DNA of 64,000 nucleotides from NCBI GenBank assembly GCA_900472575.1, contig UCIV01000034.1:145113-209112 (forward strand), given 5' to 3'. A program made the position numbers and the translations under genes. The DNA comes from Hyphomicrobiales bacterium (lineage in GTDB: Bacteria; Pseudomonadota; Alphaproteobacteria; Rhizobiales; Rhizobiaceae). Shown piece by piece: positions 49,670-57,845 of this stretch (its first letter is position 1; each line of letters starts with the position of its first letter). Below the pieces are notes generated by a model. It saw only the letters and a list, made by a program, of their open reading frames with translations, was not told the origin of the DNA and did not search any database.

Positions 49670-51490
49670 ATGGCACTTCGCAACATCGCGATCATCGCGC
49701 ACGTTGACCATGGCAAAACGACGCTCGTTGACGAGCTCCTGAAACAGTCGGGCTCGTTCCGCGAAAACCAGCGCGTTGCAGAACGCGTCATGGACTCGAA
49801 CGATCTCGAAAAGGAACGCGGCATCACGATTCTCGCCAAGGCGACGTCGGTTGAATGGAAGGGCGTTCGCGTCAACATCGTCGATACCCCCGGCCACGCC
49901 GACTTCGGCGGCGAAGTCGAACGTATTCTTTCGATGGTGGACGGTGCGATCGTTCTGGTCGACTCGTCTGAAGGCCCGATGCCGCAGACCAAGTTCGTCG
50001 TCGGCAAGGCGCTGAAGGTCGGCCTCAAGCCGATCGTCGCGATCAACAAGATCGACCGTCCGGACGGTCGCCACGAAGAAGTCATCAACGAAGTTTTCGA
50101 CCTGTTCGCAAACCTCGACGCCACCGACGAGCAGCTCGACTTCCCGATCCTCTACGGTTCGGGTCGCGATGGCTGGATGAACGTCAACCCGGAAGGCCCG
50201 AAGGACGAAGGTCTGGCACCGCTGCTCGATCTCGTGCTCAAGCACGTTCCTGAGCCGACAGTCGAAGAAGGCCCGTTCCGCATGATCGGTACGCTTCTCG
50301 AAGCCAACCCGTTCCTCGGCCGTATCATCACCGGTCGCGTCGCTTCCGGTTCGATCAAGCCGAACCAGGCCGTCAAGGTTCTGTCCCAGGACGGCAAGAC
50401 GGTTGAAACCGGCCGTATTTCCAAGATCCTCGCATTCCGCGGCATCGAGCGTACTGCCATCGACGAAGCGATCGCTGGTGACATCGTCGCCATTGCCGGT
50501 CTGTCCAAGGGCACCGTTGCCGACACGTTCTGCGATCCTTCGGTGACCGAGGCCATGCAGGCTCAGCCGATCGATCCGCCGACCGTTACCATGTCCTTCA
50601 TCGTCAACGACAGCCCGCTTGCCGGCACCGAAGGCGACAAGGTGACGAGCCGCGTCATCCGTGATCGTCTGTTCAAGGAAGCCGAAGGCAATGTTGCGCT
50701 GAAGATCGAAGAAGCTGAAGGCAAGGATTCGTTCTACGTGTCCGGCCGCGGCGAACTTCAGCTTGCCGTTCTGATCGAAACCATGCGTCGCGAAGGCTTC
50801 GAGCTTGCCGTTTCGCGTCCGCGCGTGGTCATGCACAAGGACGAGAACGGCACCACGATGGAGCCGATCGAAGAAGTCGTCATCGACGTCGATGAAGAAC
50901 ATTCCGGCGTCGTCGTTCAGAAGATGTCCGAGCGCAAGGCCGAGATGACCGAACTGCGTCCTTCGGGCGGCAGCCGCGTTCGTCTGAAGTTCCTCGCTCC
51001 GACCCGTGGCCTGATCGGCTACCAGTCTGAACTTCTGACCGACACACGCGGCACGGCGATCATGAACCGCCTGTTCCATGATTATCAGCCTTACAAGGGT
51101 GAAATTGCCGGTCGTACCAACGGTGTTCTTCTGTCCAACCAGGCCGGTGAAGCTGTTGCTTACGCCATGTTCAACCTGGAAGACCGCGGCCCGATGATTA
51201 TCGAGCCGGGCGAGAAGGTCTATGCCGGCATGATCATCGGCATCCACACCCGTGACAACGACCTCGAAGTCAACGTTCTGAAGGGCAAGCAGCTGACGAA
51301 CATCCGTTCGGCCGGCAAGGACGAAGCCGTCCGCCTGACCCCGCCGATCCGCATGACGCTCGACCGCGCGCTCTCCTGGATCCAGGACGACGAGCTGATG
51401 GAAGTCACGCCGAAGTCGATCCGTCTTCGCAAGATCTATCTCGACGCCAACGACCGCAAGCGCTTCGACAAGTCGAAGGCAGCTCTCTAA
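49670..51490 (+). CDS. typA: Translational GTPase TypA/BipA
   Basis: 606 residues from ATG 49670 (MALRNIAIIAHVDHGKTTLVDELL); the frame is open 36 bp upstream. Elongation-factor-like GTPase: P-loop AHVDHGKT (about 10-17), switch region ERGITILAK, DTPGHADFGGEVER, NKIDRPDGR. Then domain II, an EF-G-like domain III/V and the TypA-specific C-terminal domain (YQPYKGEIAGRTNGVLLSNQAGEAVAYAMFNLEDRGPM). Assists 50S assembly and stress growth. Terminator follows. Confidence 0.98.
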   Translation: MALRNIAIIAHVDHGKTTLVDELLKQSGSFRENQRVAERVMDSNDLEKERGITILAKATSVEWKGVRVNIVDTPGHADFGGEVERILSMVDGAIVLVDSSEGPMPQTKFVVGKALKVGLKPIVAINKIDRPDGRHEEVINEVFDLFANLDATDEQLDFPILYGSGRDGWMNVNPEGPKDEGLAPLLDLVLKHVPEPTVEEGPFRMIGTLLEANPFLGRIITGRVASGSIKPNQAVKVLSQDGKTVETGRISKILAFRGIERTAIDEAIAGDIVAIAGLSKGTVADTFCDPSVTEAMQAQPIDPPTVTMSFIVNDSPLAGTEGDKVTSRVIRDRLFKEAEGNVALKIEEAEGKDSFYVSGRGELQLAVLIETMRREGFELAVSRPRVVMHKDENGTTMEPIEEVVIDVDEEHSGVVVQKMSERKAEMTELRPSGGSRVRLKFLAPTRGLIGYQSELLTDTRGTAIMNRLFHDYQPYKGEIAGRTNGVLLSNQAGEAVAYAMFNLEDRGPMIIEPGEKVYAGMIIGIHTRDNDLEVNVLKGKQLTNIRSAGKDEAVRLTPPIRMTLDRALSWIQDDELMEVTPKSIRLRKIYLDANDRKRFDKSKAAL

Positions 51491-51512
51491 GCCGTCCTGA
51501 AATCTAGTTGTG

Positions 51513-51541
51513 AAAAGCCCGGCCACAAGCCGGGCTTTTTT
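51513..51541 (+). terminator. Rho-independent terminator of typA
   Basis: AAGCCCGGC-CACAA-GCCGGGCTT followed by TTTTG, 25 bp past the stop. Confidence 0.92.
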
Positions 51542-51575
51542 GTGTTCCTGCCAATCGCACAGCTTGTAACCGAGG

Positions 51576-51590
51576 TTAAAAAAGCGTTAA
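51576..51590 (+). promoter_or_regulatory. Candidate CtrA binding site
   Basis: TTAA-N7-TTAA exactly (TTAA at 51576-51579, seven bases AAAAGCG, TTAA at 51587-51590). The CtrA consensus of alphaproteobacteria has this form. It lies 99 bp before the GNAT start codon and after the typA terminator, so it would act on the GNAT gene. Confidence 0.5.
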
Positions 51591-51688
51591 CTCGATGGAC
51601 ATTGTCCCCATCAGAACTCTGTGGGCAATCCGTCTGGTTAATGATTGACCGATGGCGGAGCCCGCATAGCAGGACCTAAAGTCGCGTT

Positions 51689-52198
51689 ATGAAGACGTTG
51701 TCTATCGATGTTCGGCGGGCAGATCCGCAGGATGCCCGAGCCATCTCGGATGTACACCGGCAGAGCTGGGTGCAGGCCTATGCGGGTCTCATTCCGCACA
51801 AGCCGTTGATCCAGATGCTGGAACGTCGTGGCGAGAAATGGTGGCGCAAGGCAACGGACGGGCCGGCAACGCTTCTCGTGGTTGACGTCGCCGGTGAGAT
51901 TGCCGGTTATGCGACGGTTGGCCTCAACCGGGCCCGGGCGCTGCCCTATGACGGCGAAATCTACGAGATCTATCTGCGGCCGGAATTCCAGGGTATCGGG
52001 CTGGGACGGCGGCTCTTCGGCGAAAGCCGCAAGCTTTTGACTTCGCTCGGTTGCCGCGGTTTGGTCGTCTGGTGCCTGGAGGACAGCGATCATGCGATCC
52101 GCTTCTTCCGCCGTCACGGTGGCAACGATGCCGTTGAGGGAATGGAGGATTTCGGTGGTTCGCAACTGAAGAAAGTCGGCTTCGTCTGGCAGAGCTGA
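51689..52198 (+). CDS. GNAT family N-acetyltransferase
   Basis: 169 residues. GNAT core: RRADPQDARAISDVHRQSWVQAYAGLIP (about 9-36), central strand EIYEIYLRPEFQGIGLGRRLFGESRKLL with the acetyl-CoA loop QGIGLGRRL (about 98-106), and GLVVWCLEDSDHAIRFFRRHGG. Related to small ribosomal or amine acetyltransferases; the acceptor is unknown. Monocistronic after typA; a CtrA-like site sits in its upstream region. Confidence 0.88.
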   Translation: MKTLSIDVRRADPQDARAISDVHRQSWVQAYAGLIPHKPLIQMLERRGEKWWRKATDGPATLLVVDVAGEIAGYATVGLNRARALPYDGEIYEIYLRPEFQGIGLGRRLFGESRKLLTSLGCRGLVVWCLEDSDHAIRFFRRHGGNDAVEGMEDFGGSQLKKVGFVWQS

Positions 52199-52333
52199 TG
52201 CGCCCTTGGGGCGTGTCGGGGAATAACTTTCCTCTCCTTGCGTGACCGGCCCCCGTCAATTCAATGGCTTATTGCCTTGGAGCCGGATTTTCGCTATCGA
52301 CGCTTGGTGAATTGAACCTAATTGAGGATCACG

Positions 52334-52867
52334 ATGCGTATCGATGCAATTTCCATCGGCAAGAACCCGCCTGAAGACGTCAACGTCATCGTCGAGGTGC
52401 CGGTTGGCGGTCAGCCGATCAAGTACGAGATGGACAAGGAAGCCGGTGCTCTGATCGTCGACCGTTTCCTCTACACGCCGATGACCTATCCGGGTAACTA
52501 CGGCTTCATACCGCACACGCTTTCCGAAGACGGCGACCCGTGCGACGTTCTGATCTGCAACACCCGTCCGCTGGTTCCGGGCTGCGTCATCAACGTTCGT
52601 CCGATCGGCGTGATGATCATGGAAGACGATGGCGGCAAGGACGAAAAGATCCTCGCCGTTCCGGTTCCGAAGCTGACCCAGCGCTACGACAAGATCAAGA
52701 ACTACACCGATCTGCCGGAAATCACGCTGAAGCAGATCGAGCACTTCTTCGAGCACTACAAGGATCTGGAGCCCGGCAAGTGGGTCAAGATCGGCGGCTG
52801 GCAGGATGTCGACGTCGCAAAGCGCCTGATCGTCGAGGCGATCGACCGCTACAAGGCCCAGAAGTAA
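52334..52867 (+). CDS. ppa: Inorganic diphosphatase
   Basis: 177 residues from ATG 52334 (MRIDAISIGKNPP), GAGG 7 bp upstream; a TTG four codons earlier is open. Hydrolyses pyrophosphate to drive biosynthesis. Family I motifs: IKYEMDKEAGALIVDRFLYTPMTYPGNYGFIPHTLSEDGDPCDVLI, whose DGDPCDVL is the metal signature, and KDEKILAVP. Typical 20-kDa bacterial length. Confidence 0.98.
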   Translation: MRIDAISIGKNPPEDVNVIVEVPVGGQPIKYEMDKEAGALIVDRFLYTPMTYPGNYGFIPHTLSEDGDPCDVLICNTRPLVPGCVINVRPIGVMIMEDDGGKDEKILAVPVPKLTQRYDKIKNYTDLPEITLKQIEHFFEHYKDLEPGKWVKIGGWQDVDVAKRLIVEAIDRYKAQK

Positions 52868-53203
52868 TCAGCCAATCAGGCTTTCGATCTTCACTTTCAA
52901 ATCCTCCGGGTCGCCATCGATCCGGAGGATTTTTTTACGCGCCGTTTCACCGGAGATGAAAGATATCGAGCTTTTCGGCACGCGCAGCTTCTTTGAGAGA
53001 AGTGTGATCAGCGCCTTGTTGGCCTTGCCATCTTCCGGCACCGCAGAGACACGCGCTTTGAGAAACGCGTTACCCTCCGCATCCGTCTCGATACCATCGA
53101 TCGCGTTGCGGCCGCCATTCGGGGTGAGCTTGATGCTCAGCCTTATATGGTCGGCGTGAACGCTTATCGAAGTCACGCGAAGATCGGGTAGAGGGTCGTC
53201 CAC
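52868..53203 (-). CDS. UPF0235/DUF167 (YggU) family protein
   Basis: 111 residues from ATG 53203; an alternative GTG at 53176 (MTSISVHADHIRLS, 102 residues) overlaps the yggT stop by 4 bp (GTGA). Family core: IRLSIKLTPNGGRNAIDGIETDAEGNAFLKARVSAVPEDGKANKALITLLSKKLRVPKSSI, then the GETARKK element. Small soluble protein, role unknown. Directly convergent with ppa (stop codons adjoin). Confidence 0.88.
   Translation of the reverse strand: MDDPLPDLRVTSISVHADHIRLSIKLTPNGGRNAIDGIETDAEGNAFLKARVSAVPEDGKANKALITLLSKKLRVPKSSISFISGETARKKILRIDGDPEDLKVKIESLIG
52900..52937 (+). terminator. Terminator of ppa inside the convergent yggU gene
   Basis: AATCCTCCGG (52900-52909) and CCGGAGGATT (52922-52931) pair around a 12-base loop and run into TTTTT. 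It is 33 bp past the ppa stop but within the coding sequence of the convergent gene, where it encodes part of KKILRIDGDPEDLK. Confidence 0.75.
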
Positions 53204-53463
53204 ATGAAGGAACGCAGGAAGAAGATCAGCAGCAGAACAATGATCGGGGAGATGTCGATTCCGCCGAGATTGGGCATGACACGACGGATCGGGCGCAGGA
53301 CTGGTTCCGTGACGTTATAGAGGAAGCGGCCGATGGCATCGACGAACTGGTTGCTCGAATTGATAACGTTGAAGGCGAAGAGCCAGGAGAAGATGGCGCT
53401 GGCGATCAATATCCAGGTGTAGAGGTTCAAGGCCAGGTCAATGGTCTGAAACAGGGCGAGCAT
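53173..53463 (-). CDS. YggT family membrane protein
   Basis: 96 residues. Two hydrophobic segments, IDLALNLYTWILIASAIFSWLFAF (about 8-31) and ISPIIVLLLIFFLRSFMWTTL (about 71-91), with the motif NVTEPVLRPIRRVMPNLGGIDISP between them. YggT proteins are thought to act in envelope biogenesis and division. Cotranscribed with yggU and overlapping it. Confidence 0.93.
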   Translation of the reverse strand: MLALFQTIDLALNLYTWILIASAIFSWLFAFNVINSSNQFVDAIGRFLYNVTEPVLRPIRRVMPNLGGIDISPIIVLLLIFFLRSFMWTTLYPIFA

Positions 53464-53652
53464 TCAGGTCTCCAATCTTGTTGCCAGGCCCCATCCTTCA
53501 GGATCGCGGCGGTCGGCCCACAAATTCCAAGTTGACAGACATGTAGACATTGGGGAACTAACGGGCAAGTGTCGCACCCGCCGCAGTTTCAGCATGTTTA
53601 ACAGTGGCGCTACGCGAATTCGTCCATGACGGTCCACTGAAAGTCGCTTGTG

Positions 53653-54891
53653 ATGTCCATTCCTGCCTCTGACGACCGCTTTGCAGCTTTTCGCCATTCG
53701 TCCTACACAAAGTTCTTCCTGTCGCGGTTCTTCGCTGGCTTCGCCATCCAGATCATCAGCGTTTCGGTCGGCTGGCAGATGTATGATGAAACCCGCAACC
53801 CGCTCTATCTGGGTCTGATCGGACTGTTCCAGTTCCTGCCTTCGCTGCTGCTTATCCTTGTCACGGGTACGGTGGCCGATCGGTATAACCGGCGCATGAT
53901 CATGGCGATCTGCATGGTCATCGGTGCAGGCTGTGCGGCGGCGCTTCTTGGGCTGACGGTCGCCGGCGCCTTTTCACCCTGGCTGGTTTTCGCCATCCTC
54001 GTCGTATTCGGCATCGAGCGTGCCTTCATGGGGCCGGCGGTGCAGTCGCTCGGGCCGAACCTCGTGCCGGAGAAGGACCTTGCCAATGCGATCGCCTGGA
54101 ATTCGTCTTCCTGGCAGACAGCCTCCATTCTCGGCCCGGTCTTCGGCGGCCTGCTTTATGGGCTGAACGCGACGGCTGCCTACATCGTGGCGTTCGTATT
54201 GCTGACGCTTGCCGCACTTCTCGTCTTCATGATCCCGAAGCCGGCGCAGCGGACCTCGGCTGCCAAGGTCGATGTCGCCCATCTGCTTGCCGGGTTCCGT
54301 TTCATCTTCAGCGAGAAAGTGGTTCTCGGCGCGATCTCGCTCGATCTGTTCGCGGTGCTTCTCGGCGGCGCTGTCGCGCTCATGCCAATCTTCGCACGTG
54401 ACGTGCTCGAACTTGGCCCATGGGGCCTCGGCCTGTTGCGTGCCGCACCAGGTATCGGTGCGATCGTCGTTGCCGTCTGGCTTGCCTTCCACCCGATCCG
54501 GCATCATGCAGGGGTTGCGATGTTTGTCGGCGTCGGCTTTTTCGGTCTCGGCACGCTGATCTTCGGCCTCTCCTCGACGCCATGGCTCTCGATCGTTTCA
54601 CTGATGATCATGGGCGCGGCCGACATGATCTCCGTCTATGTCCGCGAAACGCTGATCGCACTTTGGACGCCAGACGAGGTGCGCGGGCGGGTCAACGCCG
54701 TCAATATGGTGTTCGTCGGGGCCTCAAACGAGCTAGGCGAATTCCGCGCCGGCACGATGGCGCATTTCATCGGCGCAGTGCCCGCCGTCGTCATCGGCGG
54801 CGTCGGCACGCTTGCCGTCACCGTCATCTGGGCGCTCGGCTTTTCGAAGCTCAGAAGGATCGACACGCTGGAAGCGCCGGAGCGCAACTAA
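53653..54891 (+). CDS. MFS transporter (EntS/MFS_3-like)
   Basis: 412 residues from ATG 53653, with a GTG one codon upstream. Twelve helices; GLIGLFQFLPSLLLILVTGTVADRYNRRMIMAICMVIG holds motif A, and PEKDLANAIAWNSSSWQTASILGPVFGG is typical of the EntS/MFS_3 subfamily of siderophore or drug exporters. No siderophore genes are nearby. Substrate unknown. Confidence 0.88.
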   Translation: MSIPASDDRFAAFRHSSYTKFFLSRFFAGFAIQIISVSVGWQMYDETRNPLYLGLIGLFQFLPSLLLILVTGTVADRYNRRMIMAICMVIGAGCAAALLGLTVAGAFSPWLVFAILVVFGIERAFMGPAVQSLGPNLVPEKDLANAIAWNSSSWQTASILGPVFGGLLYGLNATAAYIVAFVLLTLAALLVFMIPKPAQRTSAAKVDVAHLLAGFRFIFSEKVVLGAISLDLFAVLLGGAVALMPIFARDVLELGPWGLGLLRAAPGIGAIVVAVWLAFHPIRHHAGVAMFVGVGFFGLGTLIFGLSSTPWLSIVSLMIMGAADMISVYVRETLIALWTPDEVRGRVNAVNMVFVGASNELGEFRAGTMAHFIGAVPAVVIGGVGTLAVTVIWALGFSKLRRIDTLEAPERN

Positions 54892-54919
54892 TCCGGTCGC
54901 TGCGGACACCCGCTGCAGC

Positions 54920-55702
54920 TCAGCTTTGCGCCACTTCGGTTGCCGGCATCGATGCGCCGTATCGGGGTGAAGCTGCTGCTACGGCCTTTTTGTTCAGGAA
55001 CACCATATCGAGGAATTCCGACAGCCAGGCCTTGAGCGGCGCATCGAACATCATGCGGCCTTCGAGGTGCTCGCTGCCCTGCTGCGCGTTGGGCATGGTG
55101 AAGCGCTCTGCGCCGTGAACGACCCAACGCTGCATCATCGCGCGGGTCAGTTCCGCGTGGAACTGCACGCCCCAGGCATTGTCGCCGTAACGGATCGCCT
55201 GGTTGGGATAGGCGTCACCTTCCGCCAGAAGCTTGACACCGCGCGGAACGTCAAAGCCTTCGCGATGAAAATGGTAGACCATTTTCGGCCATTGCATCAG
55301 CAGCCGGCCATGTTCGGTCGGGCGTAAGGGGTACCAGCCGATCTCGGTGATCTCGCCCTGTTTCGCGCCTACCTTGCCGCCGAGGTGGCGCACCATCATC
55401 TGGGCGCCGAGGCAGATGCCGAGATAAGGCTTGTTTTCCTTTAAGGGGACACCGATCCAGTCGGTCTCCTGCTTGACGAACGGGTCGGGATCGTTGGCGC
55501 TCATCGGTCCACCGAAAATGACGGCGCCGGAATGTCCGGCGAGCGTTTGCGGCAATGCTTCGCCCAGAACCGGACGGCGGATATCGAGCGGAAAGCCCTT
55601 CTCAAGAAGCATCTGGCCAACGCGGCCGGACGACGAGCGCTCCTGATGGAGAACGACGAGAACGGGAAAGAAATCTGTCTTTCGCGGAGGCATTACGAGC
55701 AT
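54920..55702 (-). CDS. Class I glutamine amidotransferase-like protein
   Basis: 260 residues, AAGGA 7 bp before ATG 55702. Catalytic triad as in GATase1: Cys in YLGICLGAQMMVRHLGG (about 92-108), His and Glu in AWGVQFHAELTR (about 183-194). No synthetase partner is adjacent. The usual function of such free-standing proteins is unknown (GMP-synthase-like or gamma-Glu hydrolase). It follows terB on the same strand with 3 bp between, at the end of the hem cluster. Confidence 0.87.
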   Translation of the reverse strand: MLVMPPRKTDFFPVLVVLHQERSSSGRVGQMLLEKGFPLDIRRPVLGEALPQTLAGHSGAVIFGGPMSANDPDPFVKQETDWIGVPLKENKPYLGICLGAQMMVRHLGGKVGAKQGEITEIGWYPLRPTEHGRLLMQWPKMVYHFHREGFDVPRGVKLLAEGDAYPNQAIRYGDNAWGVQFHAELTRAMMQRWVVHGAERFTMPNAQQGSEHLEGRMMFDAPLKAWLSEFLDMVFLNKKAVAAASPRYGASMPATEVAQS

Positions 55703-55705
55703 CAG

Positions 55706-56188
55706 TTAGTCCTTACTCTCCTCCGCATTTTCTTCGGCGCGGCGCACAGCTGCCTCTTGGCGCTGCAGCACACGATCCCGCGAAGAAACACCGAGAAGGT
55801 CAGCGATCCTCCAAATCACATGATCCTCGATCTCGCTTCTCTGACCATCGGCATAGACAATGTCCCAGAGAATGCCGAGAAGTTCGACGCGGTCGTCTTC
55901 ATTGACGAGATGACGTCTTAGATCGGAAGTGAACCGGTAATAGTCAACCGCTTCATGGCCCGCCTCGTGGCCGGCCTCGATCAACGCCTTCAGCCTATCC
56001 TCGCTGAGATCATACCGCTGGCGGATCAGTTCACGGAATTTTTGCTGTTCCTTTTTGGAGATGGCACCATCCGCCTCCATGACTTGGAAACAGAGCGCAA
56101 CGAAGGCGACCCGCGGGTCGTCCGGTGCAAATTCCTTGTCTTCATGAGATGTCAGGGTATGGAGAAAGGCCTGTATGCGGTCCAACAT
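55706..56188 (-). CDS. TerB family protein
   Basis: 160 residues. The TerB-type helical, metal-binding core contains FVALCFQVMEADGAISKKEQQKFRELI (about 29-55, with the DG-x-I-S/K-E acidic loop) and its mirror LLGILWDIVYADGQRSEIEDHVIWRIADLLGV. Related to tellurite-resistance TerB, but no other ter gene is nearby, so the name reflects fold only. GGAGAAGG ribosome site before ATG. Part of the leftward hem cluster. Confidence 0.85.
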   Translation of the reverse strand: MLDRIQAFLHTLTSHEDKEFAPDDPRVAFVALCFQVMEADGAISKKEQQKFRELIRQRYDLSEDRLKALIEAGHEAGHEAVDYYRFTSDLRRHLVNEDDRVELLGILWDIVYADGQRSEIEDHVIWRIADLLGVSSRDRVLQRQEAAVRRAEENAEESKD

Positions 56189-56211
56189 CGATAGGCCTTC
56201 TCCATCTTTCC

Positions 56212-57831
56212 TTAAAACAGCCGTAACCGCGTTTTGGTCGGGTCGGCGTTTTGATCCTTCACACCGGGATCATCCGGTGGACGCCCGAAAAATGGAACCG
56301 GTTCGGCGTCATTTTCTTGCGTTTTAGCAGGTGCTGGTATGACTTTCTCCGGCTCTGTTGTCTTTGCTGCAACAGCAGGCTCGGCTGCCGGCTTTGCCGG
56401 TTTCTTTTCTATGACGATTGTCGGCTCTGCGGATGCGTTTTGTCTTGTCGTTTCCACCGGTGGCCGCTCGTTCACGATGACAGGCGGAAGAGCGGCAATC
56501 GCTTCGTCCGCAGCAACCTTGCCTTCGACAAGCGGACCTTCCAACTGGCTGAATGGCACTTTCCACTCGAAGACGTCGAGTTTGCCGGTGACCGGCGAAA
56601 CAGGAAGCCAGTTTTCCGAAACGAAGCCGTCAGCAACCCAGGCTGCATTACGCGAAGCGCGAAGAGCCTGCTGCATCCAGTGGCGGATGCGGCCCTGATC
56701 TCCGGTTTCGGCTTCCTCAATATCGGCCAGCAGCAGGTAGACCCGCTCGCTCGGTTCAACACGAGCCGCGGCTTCCGCCCTTGCCCTGGCCTTAGCAAAA
56801 TCCTGAGCATCAAGCGCTGCCTGCGAAACGGCGAGAAGCGACTCGATATTGTTCGGACGCATGGCCTCTAGCTTTTCGGCGCGTTTCAGCCGGTCGAGCG
56901 TGCTATCGCCGCTGCGGGCGCGGATATAAGTGCGGGCGATATCCGGATGCGGCGAAAGCTTCCAAACGCCTTCCAGGACCGATGCGGCCTTCTTGATATT
57001 TTCCTGCCGCAGCAGCGCCTTGGCACAGATGATAGCGGCGGGGACGAGGTCCTTGGCCAGTTTCAGTGCATCGGTGGAATCTTCGCGGGCACCGCTCGGG
57101 TCGCTTTCCAGTCGCTCGCCCGCGCGGGCGGTCAGGAGAACCGCTCTCAGGCGGTCGGCTTCGGACCTGCTGATGATATTGGCAGCACGCTGTTGCGCCA
57201 GCGTTTCCAAGGCCTCGTCCCAGCGGCCGGATTGGCTCTGGGATTCCAGCGTCGCCTGGGATGCCCAGGGCAGGTAAGGCGCGTGTTCGACGGCCTTTTC
57301 GGCATATTGCCGGGCCGCTTCGTTGGCACCGAGGCGGCGCGCTTCCATGTAGAGGCCGCGCAGTCCGAGTTCGCGCGTTTCGGGATCGTTCGACATGCTC
57401 TCGAACTTGGCACGGGCGTCGTCATATTTGCCTTCGATGAGAGCGGCTTGCGCATCGAGAAGGTGGATCAGCGGTTCCTGGTCAGCGCTGAGCAGATTGC
57501 GGGTACGGATGCTCATCTTTCGGGCAAGAAGCGCGTTGCCGGCGCCGGCCGCGATCAGGCCAGTCGACAGCGCCTGATAACCACGGTCGCGCTTGCGGGC
57601 GCGAAAATAACGGCGGACCGAATAAGGCGAGGTCCAGATGATGCCGATGATCCACCACAAAAGCATGACGGCGCCAATCAGCGCTACGACCATCGTTGCG
57701 GCAACCATCAGGCTCGTCTCGATCAGGTGGTCCTGCCAGGTGATGGAGAGCAGGCCGGGGCGATCGGCGAGCCATGCAAAGCTCCAGCCGAGACCGAGAA
57801 CGACGAGAAGGAAAATGAAAAGTCTGACCAT
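56212..57831 (-). CDS. HemY-like inner membrane TPR protein
   Basis: 539 residues. Two membrane helices (about 3-22 and 40-68) lead into a TPR-like helical region (about 100-400), with AAGAGNALLARKMSIRTRNLLSADQEPL and GKYDDARAKFESMSNDPE as repeat units. The block AAWVADGFVSENWLPVSPVTGKLDVFEWKVPFSQ is the HemY family C-terminal signature. The last 120 residues are Pro/Glu-rich. Despite the name it is not the protoporphyrinogen oxidase; HemY/HemX-type proteins are thought to organise heme-pathway enzymes at the membrane. Confidence 0.9.
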   Translation of the reverse strand: MVRLFIFLLVVLGLGWSFAWLADRPGLLSITWQDHLIETSLMVAATMVVALIGAVMLLWWIIGIIWTSPYSVRRYFRARKRDRGYQALSTGLIAAGAGNALLARKMSIRTRNLLSADQEPLIHLLDAQAALIEGKYDDARAKFESMSNDPETRELGLRGLYMEARRLGANEAARQYAEKAVEHAPYLPWASQATLESQSQSGRWDEALETLAQQRAANIISRSEADRLRAVLLTARAGERLESDPSGAREDSTDALKLAKDLVPAAIICAKALLRQENIKKAASVLEGVWKLSPHPDIARTYIRARSGDSTLDRLKRAEKLEAMRPNNIESLLAVSQAALDAQDFAKARARAEAAARVEPSERVYLLLADIEEAETGDQGRIRHWMQQALRASRNAAWVADGFVSENWLPVSPVTGKLDVFEWKVPFSQLEGPLVEGKVAADEAIAALPPVIVNERPPVETTRQNASAEPTIVIEKKPAKPAAEPAVAAKTTEPEKVIPAPAKTQENDAEPVPFFGRPPDDPGVKDQNADPTKTRLRLF

Positions 57832-57845
57832 TCCGTTTTTCGTCC

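Noticed and set aside
49481..51526. 681-codon open frame antisense to typA
   Set aside because: Fully covered by typA with intact GTPase motifs; no ribosome site or family resemblance.
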